A DNA stretch of 64,000 nt from Craterostigma plantagineum (lineage: Eukaryota > Streptophyta > Magnoliopsida > Lamiales > Linderniaceae), in assembly GCA_027422505.1 (NCBI GenBank), contig JAPQWV010001072.1, positions 1-64,000 on the forward strand. Reading direction: 5' to 3'. The position numbers and the translations under genes were made by a program. How positions within the stretch are numbered: the stretch's first letter is position 1; each line of letters begins with the position of its first letter. A model generated the notes under the pieces. It was not told the DNA's origin, searched no databases, and was given only the letters and a program-made list of their open reading frames with translations. Below, piece by piece: positions 1 to 12,019 of the stretch.

Positions 1-81
1 GTCGCAGAAATACATTGCCGTCAGATTACTTATAATGTACTTAGATTCAAAAAACGTTAGGGACATCGATCGATCTTAAAT

Positions 82-2039
82 ATGCTGAAGGAGTTTGATG
101 GGTTCAATTTGGTAGTTCATAACTGTTTGATTAACTCCAATTTGGAGATGGGCAACACAGCTGAAGCTCGTAGGCTGTTCGATGAAATGCCTGAAAGGAA
201 CGAGGTAACGTGGACTTCTCTGGTCTCTGGTTTGCTGAAGCACGGAGAAATTTGTGAAGCGATGAGATACTTTGAAATGAACCCCTTTTCAGACGTCTTC
301 TCTTGGACGGCGACTATTAGCGGGCTCGTACAGAACCGTCTGAATTTTGAAGCAATGGAGCTCTACAAGAAGATGCTACGTTCTGGGATTCTACCTAATG
401 ACGTAACGTTTACTTGTGTCCTGAAGGCTTGTGAAGGCTTGGGTGATCTTGAGGTAGGAAAGGTCTTGTTGGGATCTATCATTAAGTTTGGGTTTGATGG
501 TAACTTGTCTATTTGCAATTCTTTGATCACGCTTTATTTAAGGCTGGGCGAATTTGATTATACAAGGATGATATTTGATAAGATGGAGAAAAGGGACGTT
601 GTTTCCTGGACTGCGATACTCGACATGCATGTTGAGATGGGTAATGTGGAAGAAGCTCGCCGCGTATTTGAGCTGATGCCCGAAAGGAATGAAGTGTCTT
701 GGAGCGCTATGATTGCAAGGTTAAGCCAGTGTGGTAACTTCGAAGAAGCAGTTCACTTATTTCGACGAATGATCAAGGAAAAGCTTAAACCTAACTTTTC
801 TTGCTATTCTTGTGTCATTGTCTCCCTCGCTGGCCTTAAGGCTTTACATGCTGGAATGAGCATACACAGTCATGTTTACAAGACTGGGATGAGCAACGAT
901 GTGTATATTGGAAGTTCGCTCATCGACTTCTACTCCAAGTGTGGAAATACTAGAGACGGGCGCTCAGTGTTTGAATCGCTTCCACACAGGAACGTTGTTT
1001 GTTGGAACTCAATGGTCGCCTGCTATAGCTTGAATGGCCAACTTGCAGAAGCTGAGGAGCTGTTCGAGAAGATACCTAAGAAGAACAGCATCTCATGGAA
1101 CTCGATAATCGCCGGTCACGTGGAGATTGAGAATTTTGAGAAGGCATTTGAACTCTTCAAGGAAATGATTTCATCCGCCGAAGTGCCCAACAAATCCACA
1201 TTTTCCAGCGTCTTGAGAGCCTGCGCAAGCTTGGCCTCGTTGGAGAAGGGCAGATATTCGCACGCCTGGGCCACAAAACTCGGCTTCCAAGGAGACATCT
1301 TCGTGGGCACTGCACTAGTGGGATGTACGCAAAATCGGGAAGCATCGAAAGCTCTAGAACGATTTTCAGAAGAATGCCATCAAAAAACGAGATCGTTTGG
1401 ACGGCTATGATTCAGGGGCTAGCAGAGAACGGGCTAGCCAAGGAATCCCTTTCTCTTTTTGAAGAAATGGAACGACAAACCTCACCCATAGCCCCGAACG
1501 AGCTCATGCTTTCATCCGTTCTATTCGCTTGTTCCCACTGTGGCTTGGTAGATAAAGGCCTGAAATACTTCAATTCTATGGAGGAAGTTTACGGTATAAA
1601 GCCTAACGAGAGACACTACACCAGCGTGGTGGATATGCTGTCTAGGTCAGGACGGATTCAAGAAGCGGAGAAGTTCATCGCAGGCATGCCTTACAAAGCT
1701 GATGCAAATACGTGGGCAGCTCTACTCAGTGGCTGCAATAAATACAGAGACGATGACGAGAAAACAGCCTATAAGCTAGCAGAAATGGTGGATGAAAAGC
1801 CCGGCGGGCTTGTTCTTCTGTCGAATATCTATGCTTACGAAGGTAGATGGCTCGATGTTTTGAGTACTAGAGAGCTGATGAGCAGAAAGGGGTTCAGAAA
1901 GAGCGGAGGCTGTAGTTGGATTGAAGTGAGGAACCGAGTGCATTCGTTCTTTTCCCAGGACGAAAGTCACCCTCAGAGTTACGAAATATATACGGCATTG
2001 CAGATGCTCAACGCCGAAATACAAGCCAAGTATGTATGA
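82..2039 (+). CDS. PLS-class pentatricopeptide repeat protein, E-type C-terminus; one frame break
   Basis: A tandem array of 31-36-residue PPR motifs fills this intronless gene. Telltale pieces are 'ARRLFDEMPERNEVTWTSLV', 'GKVLLGSIIKFGF' and 'CWNSMVACYSLNGQLAEAEE'. The C-terminus carries an E/E+-like block containing 'GGCSWIEVRNRVHSFF'. PLS-class PPR proteins bind RNA in plastids or mitochondria and usually specify C-to-U editing sites; no DYW deaminase domain follows here. The first frame (82-1410) and the second (1323-2039) overlap. The conserved motif 'MYAKSGSIESSR' continues only in the second frame, so the coding frame shifts by one base near 1315-1325. The surrounding sequence is intact (about 650 codons), so I read this as one gene with a one-base deletion, probably an assembly error. 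The exact RNA target cannot be read from sequence. The ATG at 82 is the first in frame, and no clear transit peptide is seen. Confidence 0.88.
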
Positions 2040-2744
2040 ACATCAGCAGTATCCCATAATGCACCCAACGCTAATGCGTTTCGTAGCTTATGCAGTTTCA
2101 CGGTGATCGATATACAACTACGAGAAGCTTACCAAATAGGTTCTGTGGGTCGGCCCGCATAGGTGGAGAGTTGGTCCATATAAGAGATGAGATTTCATCC
2201 TAAAACACGTTGGTGATTTGTGGAGTACTTATATACTATTAAAACTCTCATGTTATCCTATGTAAGACACGTGTGATTTATTAGGGTTTTATTCTTAATA
2301 GGTTCCTTGCTTTGTGATTATGACGTCGGAGGAGCTTAGCTTTTGTATAATTTATTGTGATCCATTTTTTTTTTTTCCTATTTTTCTGTTCTCACCACAA
2401 CCAGAAAATGTGAATAAATATCTTCCTCTACGGCTTCTGTCTTGTACTGTAGCCATAATAAATATGCGTGTTCCGCATTTTTTAATTATCGTCTAAATGA
2501 TAATATGGCTAAGGGAATTTAATTGAACGACATAAATCCCCTCTAATAGTAGCCAAGGGAACTTGATGTTCTAAATTAGCAGTGGGAAGCCACGAGCCAC
2601 TCGCTTTTCATATTTTATTACATAAAATTCGCTCCAAAACAATGTCGAACTGCCACGTGTGCTCAACAGTCCTTCAAACATAAGCAAACGTTCAACACTC
2701 GCACGTACGTACGAACTTCGAGTTCAAAGAAGCGAACAAAGGAG

Positions 2745-4597
2745 ATGGCGAGCTGCGCATTGGCTCTCTCCACTTCTAAGCCATTCCTCTCTTCCCTCAA
2801 ACAGCAGCTATCGAAGCCCAGCAACAGACTGCGCTCGACCCACCACGGAAACCTCGCCGGCGGCTACCATATATCTCAGTCGTGTGGGCTGATTTCGCCG
2901 CCGACCATCTTCACAAGAAGTTCGAGCCATGGGCGTAGAGAAGGCGACTTCGTAGTAAGATCGGCGGCTGTCCCTGAGAGAGCCAACGACCTGTTCAGCG
3001 CCGCCGATGGGAGGCTTAGGACATTGATTCTTGGATCCATGTTTGTTGTCTGGTATATGCTGAACATATACTTCAACATCTTCAATAAGCAGGTTTTCGG
3101 TTAGCTTTCGGTTCTTTTCTTTATCCTTTCCATGGCTTCCTTACTTGGCTGAGCTTCTTGAATGCTTTTCCTATTTCAGGTACTGAAGGTTTTCCCTTAC
3201 CCAGCGACTGTAACGGCTTTCCAATTTGGATGTGGGTCAGCTATAGCTTTGCTGATGTGGGCTTTAAATCTCCATCCCAAGCCGAAGATTACGAGGTCCC
3301 AGGTAAGAGATTCGAAAGTGGCAAACTCTAACTCGAGTTAGATTTGGTTGTGTTGTAAGTAACTGTGGTTTGAATGATCAGTTCGAAGCCATCTTTCTGC
3401 TCGCCTTGGGGCACACCATTGGCAATCTTCTGACGAATGTGAGCCTGGGAAGAGTGGCTGTGTCGTTCACCCACACGATTAAGGCCATGGAACCTTTCTT
3501 CACTGTCTGCTTTCGGCCCTCTTCGTCGGCGAGGTAAGAACATTTCATTACGTATTAGTGAAGTTCAGAGACTCATTTCATCTTACATGAACTTTGGCTG
3601 AACAGATACCTTCTCTATGGGGTTGCTTCTCTAGCGCCTATTGTCGGCGGCGTGGCGCTGGCGTCCTTTACTGAAGTCTCCTTCAACTGGTAAAGAATTC
3701 GATGAAATCCCACGAACGTAAATGAAATCGAAATTCCCAGTTGATTGATCTCCGTTTAAATAGGATTGGCTTTGGGAGTGCAATGGCTTCTAACCTTACC
3801 AACCAAACAAGAAATGTTTTCAGCAAGAAGTTTATGATCAGAAAGGAGGTATGCAGTTACGTAGTACTGTACGGTTTATGATAAGCACTTACTTGTATCT
3901 TCTTACAAGAATCTTCGCCTCTACATGGCAGGAAAAGTTGGACAACATCAACCTCTTCTCTGCTCTGACGATTACTTCCTTCTTACTATCCGTACCAGCC
4001 GCCATCTTTTTGGAAGGCGTAAGCATAGGCCCATTTGTCCAATATGCAGTAAGTGTTTCTTCGCCCGTTTTTCTGTTTTTTGAACTGTCGATCGGCGGAT
4101 CAAAATTGAGTTTGATTCGACTCTTTCTTATTGATCGGCTCAGGCAAGCCAAGGTGTTAATGTAAAAGACTTGTGCGTTAGAGCTCTTCTGATGGGCTTC
4201 TGTTTCCACACTTACCAACAGGTATCAGTCCTCATCACATGCCTACGTTCGACACAAAATCGACCTCAAACTTTCTCACTCAGTCGAATCTTTCTGTGTT
4301 AATTTCGCTTGCAGGTTTCTTACATGATACTGCAAATGGTCTCCCCCGTCACGCATTCGGTGGGAAACAGTTTGAAGAGGGTTGTCGTCATTGTCTCGTC
4401 TGTTATCTTCTTCCAAACGCAAGTGTCATCCGTTAATGCATTAGGTAAGAAATACGCCTAACCCATCTGCAATATATATCGAACGTAATGAGTGAAGATT
4501 ATGAGCTTACGGTCGATCGATTTCAGGAACTGCCATGGCGCTCGCTGGAGTCTTCTTGTATTCAAGAGCGAAGAGGTTCCAATCGAAAGCTGCTTAA
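2745..4597 (+). CDS. PPT: Plastid phosphoenolpyruvate/phosphate translocator (PPT family), one frame break in exon 3
   Basis: Drug/metabolite-transporter-fold antiporter of the inner plastid envelope that imports PEP in exchange for phosphate to feed the shikimate pathway. Nine exons fit GT-AG rules: 2745-3092, 3181-3302, 3382-3533, 3606-3689, 3764-3848, 3932-4048, 4144-4221, 4315-4444 and 4527-4597. Exon 1 encodes a Ser/Arg-rich transit peptide and then the first membrane segment, '[19 protein letters not shown]'. Family hallmarks are '[16 protein letters not shown]', '[16 protein letters not shown]', '[10 protein letters not shown]' and '[20 protein letters not shown]'. These match PPT better than the triose-phosphate or glucose-6-phosphate translocators. 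In exon 3 the frame breaks just after 'EPFFTV' (about 3501-3512); the expected membrane segment ending in Phe-Val-Gly-Glu is present one frame over. Taken as read, the protein would be truncated there. Confidence 0.88.
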
Positions 4598-4888
4598 CTA
4601 TATTTTTGTTTTCTCTCTAGTCAAGTGCAGATGGATTAGGCGATCGCTGTAATAAACATAATGAAGTGTAGATTAATAGATTCATATGCTAGCAAGTAAA
4701 ATTTTCCAAAAAGAGAGACGATGAATCAGATAAAGCAGCCACATTCTTGTCCAACGGAAATATACAACGGTTTAAAAAAAGAAACAGAGTAGTAAGTATA
4801 ACAGGGTTACGGACAAAAGAATGATAAATATCAGAATCTTATATTATACATTACAGTATATATATGGTCATATATCACAGGCGAATTC

Positions 4889-6258
4889 TCATGATCTTCC
4901 GAACCCAACGGCTTTCTTCTTTCTTCTTCTGGTATCTATCTTCTCGGGACTTGCCAAACCAGTCCTCTCCTCGTACTTACTCTCCAAGGCCTACAAAAAG
5001 CGAAAACAGAGCATCAGCATGTATTACGCTCGAAGATACCGTTTGAGATGAGTATGAATGCGTAGAGAGTGTATAACTTGCCTTCAAATCTGCACGAATG
5101 GTGTCGAGAACTTCGTCAGTCATTCGATCGAAGAAGAACAGATCCCCTGTTCGATATTACATAATTCAGAACGATACTATCGCAAAACATCGCAGTTGTC
5201 AAGGACCTTTATCGAAATATTACTACATTAAAAACAATCAAGAATGTACCTCGAGATGATCATATTCGTGCTGAAAAACTCGTGCAGCAAATCCCGTCAA
5301 GCTTAATTCAAACCTCGACCCATTGACATCTTGTGCATCGACTATCAATGTGTCTGGCCTCTGCAGCGTAAGGAAGGAAAGCGTGTAAATTAAAAACATT
5401 GAGAATTACTGCGTTGAAACTGGCGGAGAGAGTAAGTGATTTTAACCTACCTCAACATCGGCGTAAATTTCAGGGAACGATAAACAACCCTCATTGAAAG
5501 TCACAATCTTTCTCGAATATCTGACGACACGCGGGTTTACTAGAACGATCTCCTCTCCTTCTCCACGCTCGCCGACGGGATTGAACACCATGAGCTGAAC
5601 ATTGATTCCAACTTGGGGAGCAGATAGGCCAATGCCATCAGTTCTTTGGGAAAAAAAACGAAAAGGAAGCCAAAGTTGTTTCATAGCCCCGTAACTAGAG
5701 AAGGCTTGATTGAATAGATGTGGATAAGACGCTTCACCTGTACATAACATCGAACATCTCGTCTACGAGCTTCTTCAAGCTCTCGTCGAAAGTGCCGACT
5801 CGCTTGTTCTTGGCTCTCAGTATTGGGTCAGGATAGTACACGATTTTAAGCGGTGCATCGAATTGCAAATCGTCCCCTATCATCCCAAAGTAAACGCGAA
5901 ATAATAATAATAATAATTAAAAAAAAAAAAGCACAGCTTTGCGATAAACTAAATATCCATGAATGAAACGAGCGGCCAACGTTGAAGTGCCCCATAAGTC
6001 TCATCCAATTTACACCGAAAGATATCGGAAACGAACAACTGTACTTACCCGTAGCTACAGCAGCCTCCTTAGCTGTAGAAGAAGATGAGCTTCTCCGAGC
6101 TTGCGCAGATAGAACAAGGCGTTTGCAGCCGTTAGATGTAAGCTAAACGGAGGGCTCCATCTCAGCGGGCGTGGGCTTGTTGTGTAATAAGCAGAGATTG
6201 GATTATGAGGAAGTGGTAATCGGCGGGAAAAAGTACAAGAGTTCATCGTACAAGCCAT
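4889..6258 (-). CDS. PDF1B: Peptide deformylase 1B, plastid/mitochondrial; frame break in the transit-peptide exon
   Basis: Metallo-hydrolase that removes the formyl group from the initiator Met of organelle-made proteins. All three family motifs are present on the minus strand: motif I 'GIGLSAPQVG' (exon near 5600-5655), motif II 'EGCLSFPEIYA' (near 5460-5490) and motif III 'HEYDHLEG' (near 5248-5272). The Cys of motif II and the two His of motif III bind the metal. The mature part starts at 'GDDLQFDAPLKIVYYPDPIL' (about 5820-5877). The last exon ends in a basic tail, 'RRRKKAVGFGRS', with the stop at 4889-4891. The ATG at 6256-6258 opens a Ser/Arg-rich presequence, but its frame hits a stop at 6055-6057. 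The frame that splices correctly into exon 2 is closed upstream by a stop at 6143-6145. A one-base indel between about 6058 and 6142 is therefore implied. It converges on the PPT gene. Confidence 0.88.
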
Positions 6259-6933
6259 TGCCTTGCCACGAGTTCGAGTTGGAGTTGAGGAGGGAGGACG
6301 ACGAACGAAGATTAGCGTAGCAATTACCTTACCTGGCTTTTCGTGTCAATTGTAATAAATACTGTAAATTTTATTAAAAAAAAATCTTTAAAATAAGGGA
6401 ACTTATCATTTCGGGCCGAAATTTCATTTAGGATTCAGGTCCCTTAAGAAGGACCCGATTTCTGCAGTACCACTTCATTGGTCTGAAATGTTGAAAACAC
6501 GAAATGATCCCCGGTACCAGTTAATGATCATCCGATACTAGTTCATTTCGTACCACTTCCGTTGTTATGAAATAACAATATGTTGAAAATTTGTAACACA
6601 AAACAATCATCCTATACCAGTTCAACTTACCACTTTTTTTACAGGTCCTTATCTCTAAATTTTATAGAAATTGGATCCTTTAAACTAAGTTTTTTCTTAC
6701 AAGAGAATCTTAAATTAGACCTCTGGAATCTGAATTCAAATATACCCTTAATAACCTGAAACCCGTGCGGAGCATTCATTGAATATTTAAAATCTGTTGT
6801 ATAACTACCCAGAAAGAATACATGATAATTGTGGTAATAAACAGTACATGTTCGTGGAGAAGTAAAGCTACAATACAATGTTCAAATGGATATTCACACT
6901 TTAGAGAAGAGATGACACATAAAAGTTCGATTA

Positions 6934-9585
6934 TTAGGATTCGTCGGGCTTTGGTTCAAGAACGACGGGAATTTTCTCCACACGATCGCCGCGTAGCACT
7001 TCGACTATAACCTGCGCCACAAAAAAAAAAAACGTCCAGGTGAGCTTCGTCGATCAAAAAATGATGCTGTAATATTTATTTAAGTATATCTTTACCTTGT
7101 CGCCAACTTTGCACTGGTCGAGAATTCTGTACAAATCGCTGCCATTTGAGACCTTCTTACCGTTTACAGATGTAATTATGTCCCCCAATATGAGTCTACC
7201 ATAGGCGTCGCGTTTGGTGGATTGAAGACCCTAAGGAAACCATATATATATGTTAAGCTGTCAACAAAATTTCTGGTCGATTTCATCCGTATAAATTTAG
7301 GGTTCGAATGATGACTTACTGCTTTGCCCGCCGGCCCATTAGAAGGAGCATCCAAGACGAGAACTCCACTGACTCCGAGCTGCTCGACTGACTGATCAGG
7401 CGCGAATTTGATTCCTAAAATCGGTCTTGTTACTTTTCCAAACCTAACCAATTGGTCGACGATTCCACTTACCTGAATGTAAAAGTAAGATGAGTGAGTA
7501 AACTAGGATAAGCTAATACAGTAGTTGCATAACATGTTTACTGTTGAGAGATATCCAAGATTAAGTGCTCCATTTTTTTATAATCAAGAAAGAGTATCTC
7601 ACGGTGTCGACTGGGATTGAGAAACCCACGCCAGAGGAAGCACCAGAAGGAGAGTATATTGCAGTGTTTATCCCGATAAGATTTCCTGAACTGTCAAGAA
7701 GGGGCCCACCGCTATTGCCTGGATTAATTGCAGCATCGGTCTGAATGACATCCTGGATCGGACGGCCAGTTGCAGCAGAACTAATTTCCCGTCGAAGCCC
7801 ACTGCAACAAAATTTTATATCAAATTTGATGAGATAACGATGCAAAGAGTCCATATGAAATGTCGAAAAGTTTAAGGATTCTTCATATGTTTAACTAGTA
7901 CTAACTATATAACTAGACGAGGATGCAGATCGAAGGAGTTTCGATATACAGATGAAAAATCTTTGTTTCTATAATTATGTTCCAGCTTATAGCAGAGCCA
8001 TTTGAGCATACTGAATAGGGTAATGAATATAAGCATACGGATATGAAGTGAAAAATCATTACCTGATCACACCAGTCGTAAGTGTATGGTCAAGTCCAAA
8101 CTACAAAGGATGAGCAACATATGAGGACCAATTAAGAATCATAATACTCATTGTGGTGATCATATTGATGCAGAAATGACTTTCATGCACTTACGGGATT
8201 TCCAATTGCATAAACTTTTTGACCCACAAGTAAGTCTGCTGACACTCCAATAGGTATAGGTCTCAACTTCTCATTTGGTGCATCAATTTGCAGAACGGCG
8301 ACGTCTTTATCTTGATCAAATCCAACAACTTTTGCATCATATGTTGTCTGATCAGCAAGTGTGACCCTGGAATCAATATCAGAGATTAATTTGGGACGCT
8401 CTATGAGCAATAACAGAGTACGCCAGCAAACGTGATAAAATATTCGACACGAACAAACATTTAAGTCTGAAATGAAACTACTGATAAGAAAGTAACTGAT
8501 TTAAGTTTGACAATAACAACTACAAATGCAATCTTTTAAAAATACTTGAGATCAGATGCACCGCGAATCACATGATAGTTTGTAACAATGTGACCCGAGT
8601 GTCCCATATGAATCCCGACCCTGATCCTTGGGGAACCTCCAACACGTCCAAAGTGAAAGCATCCTGTCTGAAACAAGACGTACTTTATTAGTTTCAAAGT
8701 CAGACTTATCTATGACAAAAATCTATATGGGGCTTATCATATACAGCTTCTTTTGTCCAACAAGCATACCCGAAAAGCTTTGTAGCGATATATCTTTCCA
8801 TTAAAGTCAACCATGGAAGTAATTTACAAGATCGGATAAGCGATTAATATTCCTATAATCTCAAGACTAAAAGCAGTCGATATGATTACTTCACAAAATT
8901 TACACAATGCGGCGCTAAGAAAAACACTACGGAGTTCTCTAGTATCCCAATGACGAAAAAAGGTAAGCATAAAAATGCCAATTGAAAAAAAAAAACGTTC
9001 ATAAGACTGATCCAGGTAGAAAGATTGGAACAAATTAAAATAGCAAGTTTCTGTCATCGTACTTATCAGCCCAATCAATAGAACGTATAAAACCAACAAA
9101 GATTTACCTTTGCGGAACTCATTACTCACCAGAAATTAACGCGGAAAAAAAGAGCAATAAAATATAGCTCAAAGAACGGAAATTAAGTGCTACCTAGAAG
9201 CTAGGTTAGTTATATATACAACAGAAGGAGTGTTATCCTGAAAAAGGCGCACTGTCGCCATCTCATCAGACTGCAATTTCCTCGGCGTAGTGACCACAAA
9301 AGCCGAAGCAGAATCGACATCGGCGACGAACAACGCAGCGGACAGAGCAATCGATGAGCAGAGCACGAACAACGAGTCAACGAGTTTCTTCAACGAACCG
9401 TGAGACTCATCCTCAGCATCAAGTCCAAACTTGCTGGAAATTACGAACTTCGGAACGATCAATCTAGCTCGAACAGATAGAGACGGAGATTTCACGATCG
9501 ATGTTTTGCAGAAGAAGCTATTTGCCTTTGAACTTGGAGGGAGCTTGGGATTGGAAGAGAAGAGTGTAGAAGCTACTGCAGCCAT
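6934..9585 (-). CDS. DEGP1: Protease Do-like 1, chloroplastic (Deg1/DegP1), one frame break
   Basis: Thylakoid-lumen HtrA-type serine protease that degrades damaged photosystem proteins. It reads on the minus strand from a Met near 9585 ('MAAVASTLF'); an upstream in-frame Met at 9636 is possible but less like the family. A bipartite plastid and lumen presequence is followed by '[20 protein letters not shown]'. The catalytic triad is visible: His in '[11 protein letters not shown]' (about 8555-8590), Asp in '[10 protein letters not shown]' (about 8300) and Ser in '[12 protein letters not shown]' (about 7690-7720). One PDZ domain follows, from '[13 protein letters not shown]' to 'GDIITSVNG' (7130-7390). 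The end is 'EPKPDES' with the stop at 6934-6936. In the His-containing exon the frame is lost at about 8598-8606 between 'GFIWD' and 'HIVTNYH'; one missing base explains it. Its start faces the PTH2 gene across about 650 bp, so the two may share a divergent promoter. Confidence 0.9.
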
Positions 9586-10235
9586 TGATGTTGGCGATGT
9601 TCTGCAAATAATTGCAAGAGTGGTAAAACTAAACAAGAGACTCCTTAATTGGTCAAGTTCTTTATTATTTCTTACTAAAAATTCCTTTTCTAATTTAAAT
9701 TAAAATATGTGGACGACGAATATTGGTGGCGACTTAGTAATAAATAAATGCTCACTAAATTACAATCTTCGCACAGCTGATTTCAGATTAGACTTAGATC
9801 TAAAAATTAAAAGGGCTCAATAGACTGACTATAGTGGGCCAATCGTTTGGGTCGCTGGAAAAAAAATGGTGTCGATTTTTTCAAATATATTCTATGTTAA
9901 AGGACTGTTTGCCAATTTCTGAAAAAACTGAAGAAGATTGAAGCATCTAAGAGACGCGCAACCCGTGGAAAATTGGTCTGCGCTCCATCATCAACACGGA
10001 CCTCAGTTTGGTTGGTTCCTCAGAGCTGACTGAAGCAGAAGAATCGTCCACTGATCGGCTTGCGCAGGTGACTAAATTTCAACTCTTTCCTTGTTGCAAA
10101 GCTAATTTCTTTTGAGCATTATGATAATCGACGACGACGATGAAGCACGATAGCTCGATAGATATCGTCTGATATAGTGATTTTGTTCTGGGATGATACA
10201 GTTGAGCGTGGCGGTGGTGTAGCTGTGGGTCTGAT
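9586..10235. other. Divergent intergenic region between DEGP1 and PTH2
   Basis: About 650 bp of AT-rich sequence separate the starts of the two divergent genes. They must hold both promoters and the PTH2 5' leader. I see no further ORF or repeat in it. Confidence 0.5.
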
Positions 10236-11569
10236 ATGATGGTGATGGCGTGGCTCAGCGCATTGTTGATTGGTGCGGGTTGTTTTGCTATGGGATGCCT
10301 AATTGGGGCCAGACACTTGCGGGGTTTTAAACAGATTGAAAAATCTGATGAAAGGAAGAGTAAGAAGGTCGATGGAAAGGCCAAGTCCAAAAACCTACTT
10401 GAGGTTGAGAAATTGGCTGAAATCATCGAGGACTTCAAGATGGTGAGATTTTCCGTTCTTTTCTTTTTTTCTCTGTTGTTTCGATCAAAACTTGTGCAAA
10501 ATTCAAACCTTTTTCGGTGGAATTATGATTATTTTGTGAGTTCAGGTTTTGGTTGTGAGGAATGACCTGAAAATGGGCAAAGGGAAGATAGCTGCCCAAT
10601 GCAGGTACTTGTCGTTAGCGCAACAACTCTTAGTTGATAGATCCATTTTCTTTTATGACACTTTATGACACTGCCCCCATTTTTCATTGATCTGATATAT
10701 ATTCTCTCTGTGTTGTAGCCATGCCACTCTGGGTCTGTTCAAGAAAATACTAAACCGGGCACCAAAATCTTTGAGCAGGTAGTGACATTTTTCTGCAAAT
10801 AACTCGTTGTACTTGAGTCAATGTATTCATTTTTATGGTGTGTTTTACTTTGTACAGGTGGGAGATGTGCGGTCAGGTTAAGGTGGTTGTAAAAATTGAA
10901 AGCGAAGATGAGATGCTTGTTTTGCAGGTCGTTTCACGTGCCAAATATATTTAGCATTTTTCATTTCCTTAATTTGATGCCATCATGACTTTGTTTTTTT
11001 TCTTGCAACTGTAAGAGGATTCGCTCAGTGATCTGAAGCTTCTAAATAACTTGATGCCCTGTTTTAATGATTTCTTCAATAGAAGTCTAATCGTTTCTAA
11101 TCTTGAGCAGGAAAGGGCCAAATCACTTAATCTACCAACCCATATTACAATTGATGCCGGAAGAACACAGATTGCACCCAGTGAGTGATACAGTTATTTC
11201 TTGTAACTCAGTTTGTGTACATTTATTTATGCAGACAAACATATCTTTGTCACATATCTCAATCAACATCGAACATCCTCTGTTTTGATTGCCTTCTCTG
11301 TTCCCGCTATGGTTTTTCTGAGACACATATCTTTTTAAAATGCAGATTCAAGGACAGTCATGGCAATCCTGGGTTAGTTTCAATATCTGAACCTCTACAT
11401 GAGTTTCGGAGTTCTTTGTGAAATATAGACACAGATTTTCTAATCTTAAAGCCAGTTCTCTCAGCAACGCTCTGTTCTTTGTATGCCCCACATTGTCACT
11501 ATACTTTCGGTTTGCGCAGGACCAGCTGACTTAGTTGACGATGTAACTGGCGGGTTGAAGCTTCTATAG
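10236..11569 (+). CDS. Peptidyl-tRNA hydrolase 2 (PTH2 family), membrane-anchored
   Basis: PTH2 hydrolyses peptidyl-tRNA that drops off the ribosome, recycling the tRNA. Exon 1 encodes one N-terminal membrane segment, 'WLSALLIGAGCFAMGCLIGA', and then a Lys-rich linker. The catalytic domain begins in exon 2 (from 10546) with 'VLVVRNDLKMGKGKIAAQC'. It continues with 'SHATLGLFKKILNRAP', 'GQVKVVVKIESEDEMLVLQ', 'AKSLNLPTHITIDAGRTQIA' and 'RTVMAILGPADLVDDVTG', ending 'GLKLL' with the stop at 11567-11569. All junctions follow GT-AG and keep the frame across about six exons, so this gene is intact. The membrane anchor and domain order match the eukaryotic PTH2/Bit1 type, which in animals sits at mitochondria; the plant location is not shown by the sequence. 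It converges on the ACD11-partner gene. Confidence 0.88.
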
Positions 11570-12019
11570 TTAAGGAGAATCAGCGTTTGCCATCAATTGG
11601 CTTCAGCATAAGATAACAGTTCTTTGCCTGCTTTGGAATGCAAATGACTACTTCCATAGGCCTTCAGGCTTATAAGTTATTTTGCTGATGATGATGATGA
11701 CAAACACTAGACAAACTTTTTGTTTACATGGGTCTTTCAGACAATATTGGTTCTGGCATTATGTATTTCCGTAATAGATTCAAGTTAGCCATTTACTGAA
11801 ATCTTCGACCTCAGGCCAATGACAGCGTGAATTCGACTTAAGCACCCAAAAATACAATATTCTATTTGGAAAATACAGACGAGTAGAATTCCATTGTACT
11901 TACTACACGGTAACAAGTCACTGAAAACGAAATAAACATCCTTCTTATTCCAATCCAAACATAGACCAATAAAGTGCCCCAGACCTGCTTTTATACACAC
12001 GTACCACCGAGATCCAAGC

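Noticed and set aside
4821..5051. Two small plus-strand ORFs after the PPT gene
   Set aside because: They overlap the terminal exon of PDF1B on the minus strand and look like hydrophobic noise.
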